8,764 nt of DNA from JAHHUA01 sp036635475 (GTDB lineage Bacteria > Bacillota > Clostridia > Oscillospirales > Ruminococcaceae), in assembly GCA_036635475.1 (NCBI GenBank), contig JAVWQH010000051.1:1-8764 (forward strand), given 5' to 3'. Within the stretch, counting starts at the first letter, position 1; each line of letters starts with the position of its first letter. Shown piece by piece: positions 1 through 6,276 of the stretch. Made by a program: the position numbers and the translations under genes. Below the pieces are notes generated by a model, which made no database searches, was not told the DNA's origin, and saw nothing but the letters and a program-made list of their open reading frames with translations.

Positions 1-11
1 GTTTCAATGTT

Positions 12-48
12 CTCGTCGTTGTTCTGGCTTTTATAGAACAATGACGAG
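12..48. repeat. Inverted repeat / stem-loop at left edge
   Basis: The arms are CTCGTCGTTGTTCT (12-25) and AGAACAATGACGAG (35-48). They pair over 14 positions with a single G-T wobble, around a 9-nt loop. The run that follows on the + strand (GTTATTATAAC, itself a palindrome, 49-59) is not a clean T-tract, and the minus-strand side has no T-tract either. It is therefore not a textbook intrinsic terminator. It could be the terminator remnant of a gene to the left, a regulator operator, or a 5'-end stem-loop on a leftward transcript. Confidence 0.6.
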
Positions 49-51
49 GTT

Positions 52-60
52 ATTATAACA
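52..60 (-). promoter_or_regulatory. Possible leftward extended -10 element
   Basis: Read on the minus strand this is TGTTATAAT, a perfect extended -10 hexamer. Seventeen bases upstream there is only a T-rich stretch and no recognisable TTGACA-like -35, so the call is weak. A transcript from here would begin close to the inverted repeat at 12-48. In such AT-rich DNA the match may be chance. Confidence 0.25.
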
Positions 61-189
61 TATTTGCAGGATTATAAAAAGTATAGAATTACTAATCGGG
101 ATTATGTTAATTATGAGTAAGATTAATTGTAATATTACACAAAAATTGAAATATTATTAGCTAAATTTGTATTTAATTGCAATATTTAA

Positions 190-218
190 TTGATTTAACT
201 TCATAGAAATGATATAAT
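190..218 (+). promoter_or_regulatory. Sigma-A-type promoter for the two-gene sensor operon
   Basis: The -35 box TTGATT (190-195) and -10 box TATAAT (213-218) are separated by exactly 17 bases, and a TG dinucleotide at 210-211 makes an extended -10. Transcription would start near 225 and give a leader of about 117 nt before the start codon at 342. Only sequence match supports this, but spacing and boxes are close to ideal for a housekeeping promoter. Confidence 0.75.
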
Positions 219-329
219 AAAATAAATTGTATTATTATTACATAAAAAAACCCATATTTTATTAATATGATGAAATAACGATTGATTAATCGCATTTTCC
301 GCTTAATAATGGTGCAAATAGTTTTAATT

Positions 330-337
330 GAGGTGAG
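330..337 (+). promoter_or_regulatory. Ribosome binding site fixing the start at 342
   Basis: GAGGTGAG matches the complement of the 16S rRNA 3' end almost fully. Its GAGGTGA core ends 5 nt before ATG 342. This selects 342 over the upstream in-frame TTG at 282, which has no such site and would add 20 residues ahead of the receiver domain. Confidence 0.85.
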
Positions 338-341
338 ATAT

Positions 342-3329
342 ATGTGTAAGAAAAGTATTATTGTTGCAGATGACAATAAAATAAACAGAACAATACTTTG
401 CAAAATGCTTGAAAATGATTATAATATTATACAAGCTGAAAATGGTAAAGATGTTATATCTATTTTAGAGGAAAAAGGTCGCAATATATCAGTAATTTTA
501 CTGGACATTATTATGCCTCAAATGGACGGGTATGAGGTTATGGAAGAGGTTAAAAAAAATCCACGTTTCACCAATATCCCAATAATAGTTACAACCCAAA
601 AAGAAGGCATTGAAGACGAAATCAAATGCCTATCTAAGGGCGCTGTGGACTTTTTAACAAAGCCTTATAACCCATTAATCATAAAGCACAGAATAAAAAA
701 CACAATAGAAATGATTGAGACTGCGGCTTTCGCAAATGTAGTCCAATACGATATATTGACAGGGCTTTATAACAAAGAGTCTTTTTATGAAAAAGCACAT
801 ACAATGATTAAAGCCAATGAACAACCATATAATATTATTTGCCTTGATATTGAAAATTTCAAATTGGTAAATGATATGTACGGAGAAAAACAGGGCGATG
901 ATTTGCTTTGTTTTATTGCGGATTTAATAAAAGATGTTATGGTTAAAACCAGTGGAATTGCTGCCAGAATAACAGGAGATATTTTTGTTTGCATCATTCC
1001 AAAAGGCTATGTAAATAAGGATAAAACTTTGAAAGAGTGCTTTACTGCCCTTAAAGAATACCCCTTGAATTTTAACATATCTCCACGTATTGGTGTATAT
1101 GAAGTGGAAGATGTTGAAATTCCTGTAAGACTTATGTGTGACAGAGCAAGGCTTGCAGCACAGTCAATAAAAGGTAAATATGGAACATTGGTTGCGTTTT
1201 ATGATAAAAATATAAGGAATAAAATGCTGTTGGAACAAGAAATAACCAATGAAATGAAAGATGGAATAATTGAAGAACAATTTCAAGTTTATTTCCAATC
1301 AAAGTGTTGCTTGAAAAACAAACAACTTGTTGGAGCAGAAGCTCTTGTAAGATGGATTCACCCCACAAAAGGGTTTATGTCACCGGCAGATTTTATACCG
1401 CTATTTGAAAAGAATGGCTTTATTACTGAACTGGATATGTATGTTTGGGAAAAAACATGTATGGCGATAAGACGTTGGATTGATCTGGGATATGAAATTG
1501 TCCCAATTTCTGTAAACGTTTCAAGAGTTGATATTTACAATCCAAAACTTCCACAAATACTTTGCGATTTAATTAAAAAGTACTCCTTAAAAACAGAAAT
1601 GCTCCATCTGGAAATAACTGAAACCGCTTATACTGAAAATCCAAGCCAACTGATTGCAGTTATTTCATTGTTGCGTGAAAAAGGATTTTATATTGAAATG
1701 GACGATTTCGGCAGCGGATATTCTTCACTGAATATGCTTAATGAAGTTGCCGTTGACACAATTAAATTGGATATGAGATTTTTGCAGAGTAATAATAAAC
1801 AAAATCACAGTGAGGATATAATTGATTTTATTATTAAGCTTGCCAAAAGACTTAATTTGTCTGTTATTGCTGAGGGAATTGAAACAGAAATAGACCTTAA
1901 ATTTCTTGAATATATGGGTTGTCAGTACGGACAAGGATATTTATTTTCAAAGCCAATTACTCAGGATTTATTTGAAAAAACTATGCTGAATAAATCCTCG
2001 AAAAAATTCAGTTCAAATACATCTCAACTGAAACGCAATTGCGTACTAAGCAACACCAATCTTCATTATCACGAACTTATTTCGCTGCTTGACCATATGC
2101 CGGGCGGTGTGATTAAATACCGAGCCGATGAGGGAGGACATTTCTTTTTTGCAACGGATTCACTATATCATATGACAGGTTATACACGTGAAGAATTTAA
2201 AGAAAAGTTCAATGACCAATTCGAGAATTTTGTGTATAAAGATGATAGAGAAAGAGTCCTAAGAGAGATTGACGAACAAACAAAATATGGAGATATAGAT
2301 TCTTGTGAATATCGTGTGGAAACCAAAAACGGAAAATTGCGCTGGTTTTATGATATTGGACATCTGGTTATTGATGAAGATGGAAAAAAGTGGTTTTATG
2401 TAATAGTCGTGGATAATACAGAGCTAAAATATGCTCGTGAAAAAGCAAGAATTGAACACGAAAGTTATGAAAGTATTCTTCCATATACCAAAGATGTTAT
2501 ATTTGAATGGAATATAATGATTGATGAAATGGTATGCACAGAGATGTTTTTCCAAAAATTCGGTTACACATCTCCTAAAAAAGATTACATACATCAAATG
2601 CAAGCATCGGGATATGTTCATAAAGATGATATTGCTAAATTTGACAGAACATTCTGTGAACTCAAAAAAGGAAAGAAATTTTCAACTTGTGATGTGAGAA
2701 TACAAAGAATTGATGACGAATATCTGTGGTGCAAACTTTGTGCTACATCAATTCTTGATGAAAATAACAATGTTACAAGGATAATCGGAGTGCTGACTGA
2801 TATCAATGAATCAAAATTGCTGATTCAAGATATGAAGAAACGAGCAGATTTAGACCCTCTTACCAATCTTTTGAATAGAACAACTTTTGAAAAATTGGTT
2901 TCGGTGCATATTGAAGAAACAAAATCATTGTCTGCATTTATTATGATTGATCTTGACAGATTTAAACAGATAAATGATAAGTTCGGACATGCAGGTGGAG
3001 ATAAGGTTTTAACAGTTTTATCAAAAAGATTTATGCAATCATTCCAAAATGAAGATTATATTGCAAGAATGGGCGGAGATGAGTTTGCAGTTTATATGAG
3101 AGATTTGGATAGCAGAGAGTATCTGATTGAAAGACTTGACTACGTAATGAAGAATATCAATAAGGAAATTGACATTGACGGAATTAAACATATTCCTGAG
3201 TGTAGTATGGGCGTATACGTGATTGAGAAAGGGAAAAAAGAAACTTTCAATAATTGCTATAAGCGAGCAGATATAGAACTATATAAAGCGAAAGATAATG
3301 GCAGAAATTGCTTATCATTTACCGAATAG
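342..3329 (+). CDS. Bifunctional c-di-GMP enzyme: REC-GGDEF(degenerate)-EAL-PAS-PAS-GGDEF
   Basis: A 995-residue soluble protein predicted to control cyclic-di-GMP. The receiver domain (about 3-125) has the acidic pair D10/D11, phospho-acceptor D55, T84 and K107. A GGDEF fold (about 137-290) reads TGDIF at 211-215. It has lost the first Gly and the catalytic Glu, so it is probably inactive as a cyclase and may bind GTP as a regulator. The EAL domain (about 303-555) keeps the expected metal and catalytic residues: E333 of EAL, the Asn of SVNVSR, E424 of EITE, D454/D455 of DDFG, and E511 of AEGIE. It should be an active phosphodiesterase. Two PAS domains (about 575-695 and 707-826) precede a C-terminal GGDEF (about 838-993) with intact GGDEF at 911-915. 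The inhibitory I-site position reads QNED instead of RxxD. No signal peptide or membrane segment is seen. It is first in an operon with the downstream hybrid kinase, which may phosphorylate D55. Domain calls are firm; the net direction (synthesis or breakdown) cannot be told. Confidence 0.93.
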   Translation: MCKKSIIVADDNKINRTILCKMLENDYNIIQAENGKDVISILEEKGRNISVILLDIIMPQMDGYEVMEEVKKNPRFTNIPIIVTTQKEGIEDEIKCLSKGAVDFLTKPYNPLIIKHRIKNTIEMIETAAFANVVQYDILTGLYNKESFYEKAHTMIKANEQPYNIICLDIENFKLVNDMYGEKQGDDLLCFIADLIKDVMVKTSGIAARITGDIFVCIIPKGYVNKDKTLKECFTALKEYPLNFNISPRIGVYEVEDVEIPVRLMCDRARLAAQSIKGKYGTLVAFYDKNIRNKMLLEQEITNEMKDGIIEEQFQVYFQSKCCLKNKQLVGAEALVRWIHPTKGFMSPADFIPLFEKNGFITELDMYVWEKTCMAIRRWIDLGYEIVPISVNVSRVDIYNPKLPQILCDLIKKYSLKTEMLHLEITETAYTENPSQLIAVISLLREKGFYIEMDDFGSGYSSLNMLNEVAVDTIKLDMRFLQSNNKQNHSEDIIDFIIKLAKRLNLSVIAEGIETEIDLKFLEYMGCQYGQGYLFSKPITQDLFEKTMLNKSSKKFSSNTSQLKRNCVLSNTNLHYHELISLLDHMPGGVIKYRADEGGHFFFATDSLYHMTGYTREEFKEKFNDQFENFVYKDDRERVLREIDEQTKYGDIDSCEYRVETKNGKLRWFYDIGHLVIDEDGKKWFYVIVVDNTELKYAREKARIEHESYESILPYTKDVIFEWNIMIDEMVCTEMFFQKFGYTSPKKDYIHQMQASGYVHKDDIAKFDRTFCELKKGKKFSTCDVRIQRIDDEYLWCKLCATSILDENNNVTRIIGVLTDINESKLLIQDMKKRADLDPLTNLLNRTTFEKLVSVHIEETKSLSAFIMIDLDRFKQINDKFGHAGGDKVLTVLSKRFMQSFQNEDYIARMGGDEFAVYMRDLDSREYLIERLDYVMKNINKEIDIDGIKHIPECSMGVYVIEKGKKETFNNCYKRADIELYKAKDNGRNCLSFTE

Positions 3330-3366
3330 TTTTAAAGATAATAAAACAAAATTCTCATTCACTAAT

Positions 3367-3374
3367 GGAGGGAG
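3367..3374 (+). promoter_or_regulatory. Ribosome binding site fixing the start at 3379
   Basis: GGAGGGAG lies just before ATG 3379, with 7 nt between the GGAGG core and the start codon. The encoded protein then begins directly with a signal peptide (MLFKNKK followed by a hydrophobic run). This rules out the in-frame ATG at 3298, which overlaps the end of the preceding gene and would put 27 polar residues ahead of the signal. Confidence 0.85.
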
Positions 3375-3378
3375 TAAT

Positions 3379-6117
3379 ATGCTTTTTAAAAATAAAAAAG
3401 CTATTTTATCATTAATTCTTCTGGTTTCACTTTTATTTTCATTATCTCTCAATTCATTTGCGGCAAATAATAGAACAGTCCTCAAAGTCGCCTTCTATCC
3501 AATGGAAGGCTTTTTTGAGTATGATGAAGAGGGAAAAGAATATGGATATGGCGTAGACTATTTAGACCAAATTTCAAGATATACAGGTATCGATTTTGAA
3601 TATATTTATATGAAAGATTGGGAATTATGTGAACCGGCTCTTGACGAGGGAAGAATTGACCTTGTTTTGCCCGCTGAGGTTGACCCCACAAAGCCCAAAA
3701 ACCCACAATATCTTGATGAAAGCATAATGGACACCTATCACGCAGTTATGACACTAAAATCAAGACAGGACATATATTATGATGATACAGCGGCATTGAA
3801 AAATTTGAAAATAGCAGTACCAAAATATTGTATGAGATTTCAATATCTTTTGGACTTTTTTGCGGCAAATTTTGTCAGTGAAAACGTTATTGAATATGAA
3901 ACATACAATGAATGTGAAGATGCAATGAGGAAAAATGACGTTGATTTAGTCATTGCAAGTATTATAGATTCAAAAAAAGATATGAAAACAATAAAACGTT
4001 TTGGTGCATTAAACAATTACATAAAAATGCGTGTTGATGACCCTAACTATGACAAAATTAATGATTCTCTTTTAACAATACATCTGAATATGCCCTCGTT
4101 TAAAAGTGATTTATTTGCAAAATATTACAACCGATTAAATATTTTGCCATATACACAAAAAGAGGTTAATTTTGTAAACAAAAACAGAATTATAAGAGTA
4201 GCAACATATTCCGATAAAGTGCCATTATCATATTACGATAATACAACCCACACATTCAAAGGAATTATTGTTGATACATTTCAACTTTTGGAAGAAAAGA
4301 CAGGACTTAAATTTGAATTTGTTTCTATACCCAAAAATGTAACACCGATTAACGGCTTGAATATGACGAATGCTGATTTAGTTATCCCTTGTTTAGAGCG
4401 AAAATATTATAATGACACATCGGTTTTTATTTCAGAACCATTTTTGAATTTTAATCTAGCATTTGCAGGAATTAAAAATGGACAGCTACAGAAAATCGGA
4501 GTTGCAAAATACAATGCGGATATGGTAAATATCTTTAAAGATGCTACTTCTGAATATCAATTTATTCCATTAGAGGACTCTTCAGCTTGTTTGGAAGCTT
4601 TAAAAAAAGAGACAGTAGATGCAATTATAAGTGATACATCAACCTTATCTTATTTAATGCAAAATCCACTTCAAAACAAATTGAAAATATTGCCTGCACA
4701 TATGTACCAATCAAGATATTGCATCGGTGCTAATGAAGAATCCGATGTTGAACTTATATCAATTATCAATAAGGGCATAACAAGAATAACTCTGGAAGAA
4801 AAAGAAACGATTTTGAATTTTTATTTAACCACTAAATATAAAATGTCATTTGGGGATTATATTTATTCACAGCGGGTATTCGTTGTATCAATCTTCCTTT
4901 TTGTTTTTGCAGTTATGCTTTATATCGGTCAAAGAGAAATGTTTTTAAATGAATTGAAACTTAAAAACAAAGAAGTTGAACATTCATATCAAGTAAAATC
5001 TGATTTTTTATCAAGAATGAGCCACGAAATCAGAACACCAATGAATGCTATTATAGGACTTTCAACATTGGGATTAGATGCGGAAGTAAATCCGGAAACA
5101 ACAGACTATTTTGCAAAAATAAAATCATCTGCAAATTATTTATTAGCATTATTAAATGATATTTTGGATATGTCAAAAATTGAGAAGAACAAATTAATGT
5201 TGACACCTGTAATTGTAAACATACAATGTTTGTTTGATGAAATCAACACAATAATGACATCACAAATCAAAGAAAAAAATATAGATTATATTTTTAATAT
5301 TAATGATAATAAATTTGCATTTGCAAAATTTGACAAGATGAGAGTTCAGCAAATTGTCATAAATCTTATTAATAATGCAATTAAATTTTCTAATTATGGC
5401 GGAAAAGTTGAATGTCTAGTGCAAATTGAGGCGATATCCAAAAAAGTCCTTCTTCTGACGATTATAGTTCGTGATAATGGTGTTGGAATGAGCGAAAAAT
5501 TCTTAGGAAAATTATTTAAGCCCTTTGAACAAGAAAAAAACAAGTATTCCAATTGCCAAAATGGCACAGGTTTAGGTCTTTCAATTGTAAATAATATCGT
5601 AAAACTTATGAATGGAACAATTGATGTTAAAAGTGAAGTTGATAAGGGCAGTGAATTTACTGTTAAAATTCAAGTGCAACAAGTTATTAATGAAATTGTT
5701 GAAGACGTTAAACCTACAATAACAGATGATTGCGAAATTTTGAAAGGCAAAATCATACTTTTAGCGGAGGATAACGAATTAAACGCACAAATTTCAAAGA
5801 AACTTTTGGAAAATAAAGGCGCAATCATTATCTGGGTGGATAATGGAGAAAAAGCTGTTAAAATGTTTAACGATGAAACTTATAATTTTGATGCTATTTT
5901 AATGGATATAAGAATGCCTGTGTTGGACGGGTTTGAGGCATCAGCGCAAATAAGAAATTCCAAACGAGCTAACAGCAAAACAATTTCTATCATTGCAATG
6001 ACGGCTGATGATTACAAGGAATATGCCGATAAATACGAGCAATGCGGAATAAATTCTCATATAGCAAAACCTATTGACCCCAAGATACTGTTTGAAACTC
6101 TCAAATTGCATTTATAA
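3379..6117 (+). CDS. Hybrid sensor histidine kinase with two extracellular solute-binding domains
   Basis: A 912-residue membrane sensor kinase. It starts with a signal peptide or signal anchor (positive MLFKNKK, then a hydrophobic stretch to about residue 24, possible cleavage after SFA at 28). Two tandem family-3 solute-binding (periplasmic amino-acid-binding type) domains follow at about 33-254 and 270-492. A transmembrane helix (about 500-517) and a short helical linker lead to HisKA, with the H-box SHEIRTP and phospho-accepting H549. The HATPase domain has an N-box around N666, G1 DNGVG at 699-703, an F-box at FKPFE, and G2 GTGLG at 729-733. The C-terminal receiver (about 790-912) has E797/D798, D843, T875 and K897, all conserved. 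The binding domains should face outside and capture a small solute, and the kinase acts at the inner face. There is no Hpt domain after the receiver. It lies 49 bp downstream of the GGDEF/EAL response-regulator gene with no terminator between, so the two are probably co-transcribed partners. The ligand is unknown. Confidence 0.94.
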   Translation: MLFKNKKAILSLILLVSLLFSLSLNSFAANNRTVLKVAFYPMEGFFEYDEEGKEYGYGVDYLDQISRYTGIDFEYIYMKDWELCEPALDEGRIDLVLPAEVDPTKPKNPQYLDESIMDTYHAVMTLKSRQDIYYDDTAALKNLKIAVPKYCMRFQYLLDFFAANFVSENVIEYETYNECEDAMRKNDVDLVIASIIDSKKDMKTIKRFGALNNYIKMRVDDPNYDKINDSLLTIHLNMPSFKSDLFAKYYNRLNILPYTQKEVNFVNKNRIIRVATYSDKVPLSYYDNTTHTFKGIIVDTFQLLEEKTGLKFEFVSIPKNVTPINGLNMTNADLVIPCLERKYYNDTSVFISEPFLNFNLAFAGIKNGQLQKIGVAKYNADMVNIFKDATSEYQFIPLEDSSACLEALKKETVDAIISDTSTLSYLMQNPLQNKLKILPAHMYQSRYCIGANEESDVELISIINKGITRITLEEKETILNFYLTTKYKMSFGDYIYSQRVFVVSIFLFVFAVMLYIGQREMFLNELKLKNKEVEHSYQVKSDFLSRMSHEIRTPMNAIIGLSTLGLDAEVNPETTDYFAKIKSSANYLLALLNDILDMSKIEKNKLMLTPVIVNIQCLFDEINTIMTSQIKEKNIDYIFNINDNKFAFAKFDKMRVQQIVINLINNAIKFSNYGGKVECLVQIEAISKKVLLLTIIVRDNGVGMSEKFLGKLFKPFEQEKNKYSNCQNGTGLGLSIVNNIVKLMNGTIDVKSEVDKGSEFTVKIQVQQVINEIVEDVKPTITDDCEILKGKIILLAEDNELNAQISKKLLENKGAIIIWVDNGEKAVKMFNDETYNFDAILMDIRMPVLDGFEASAQIRNSKRANSKTISIIAMTADDYKEYADKYEQCGINSHIAKPIDPKILFETLKLHL

Positions 6118-6120
6118 TTA

Positions 6121-6163
6121 AAATCCTGCTGAATATATCAATAAGACTTGTTCAGCAGGATTT
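6121..6163 (+). terminator. Intrinsic terminator of the sensor operon (possibly bidirectional)
   Basis: A perfect 13-bp inverted repeat, AAATCCTGCTGAA (6121-6133) and TTCAGCAGGATTT (6151-6163), encloses a 17-nt loop and starts 3 bases after the kinase stop codon. It is followed by a T-rich stretch (ATTTCTGATTTT). The A-rich left flank gives T residues on the minus strand, so it may also stop transcripts from the right. Confidence 0.8.
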
Positions 6164-6218
6164 ATTTCTGATTTTAGCTTGTGCGGGAAAATATAAAGAG
6201 TTTTTAGCTGATAAAATA

Positions 6219-6264
6219 AAACAGTATATGCACTAACCGAAAAAAGTTGGTGCATATACTGTTT
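6219..6264 (-). terminator. Intrinsic terminator of the convergent diguanylate cyclase gene
   Basis: Arms 6219-6237 and 6246-6264 pair over 19 positions with one G-T wobble, around an 8-nt A-rich loop. The outer 15 pairs are perfect (AAACAGTATATGCAC and its complement). It lies 12 bases beyond the minus-strand stop codon and is followed on that strand by TATTTTAT. The stem is rather AT-rich but unusually long. Confidence 0.75.
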
Positions 6265-6276
6265 GGGATTATCTTA

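Larger units (their letters stand above)
1..341. other. AT-rich intergenic region upstream of the sensor operon
   Basis: No credible gene is seen on either strand; the short frames entering at the left edge close within 60 bases on the + strand. The region holds an inverted repeat at 12-48, a weak leftward promoter-like site at 52-60, a strong rightward promoter at 190-218, and a leader of about 115 nt running to the start codon at 342. A minus-strand frame is open from about 59 to the window edge but has no ribosome binding site, so it cannot be called. The leader has only weak short palindromes (for example 253-269 and 280-292), and no known riboswitch signature was recognised in it. Confidence 0.6.

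Noticed and set aside
12..48. LexA/SOS box
   Set aside because: The arms contain GTTC and GAAC but in the wrong order and spacing compared with the Gram-positive GAAC-N4-GTTC box.
1..60. CRISPR repeat (the window begins with GTTTCAAT)
   Set aside because: The sequence occurs once, there is no repeat-spacer periodicity, and no cas gene is present.
282..341. Upstream in-frame TTG start for the first gene
   Set aside because: No ribosome binding site precedes it. ATG 342 has an excellent one, and the receiver domain begins directly after it.
225..341. c-di-GMP riboswitch in the operon leader
   Set aside because: The conserved GEMM-I core (such as a GCAAACC-type segment) is not present, and the leader is almost all A/T.
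173..403. Small minus-strand hydrophobic reading frame
   Set aside because: It overlaps the promoter, leader and start of the real gene. Its Leu/Ile/Tyr/Phe-rich composition is what AT-rich DNA gives by chance.
3298..3378. Upstream in-frame ATG start for the hybrid kinase, overlapping the previous gene
   Set aside because: It has no Shine-Dalgarno sequence, and the 27 extra residues would precede a clear signal peptide that itself follows GGAGGGAG.
785..3706. Several 60-80 residue minus-strand frames inside the two + strand genes
   Set aside because: They are shadows of conserved coding sequence, with no ribosome binding sites and no recognisable domains.
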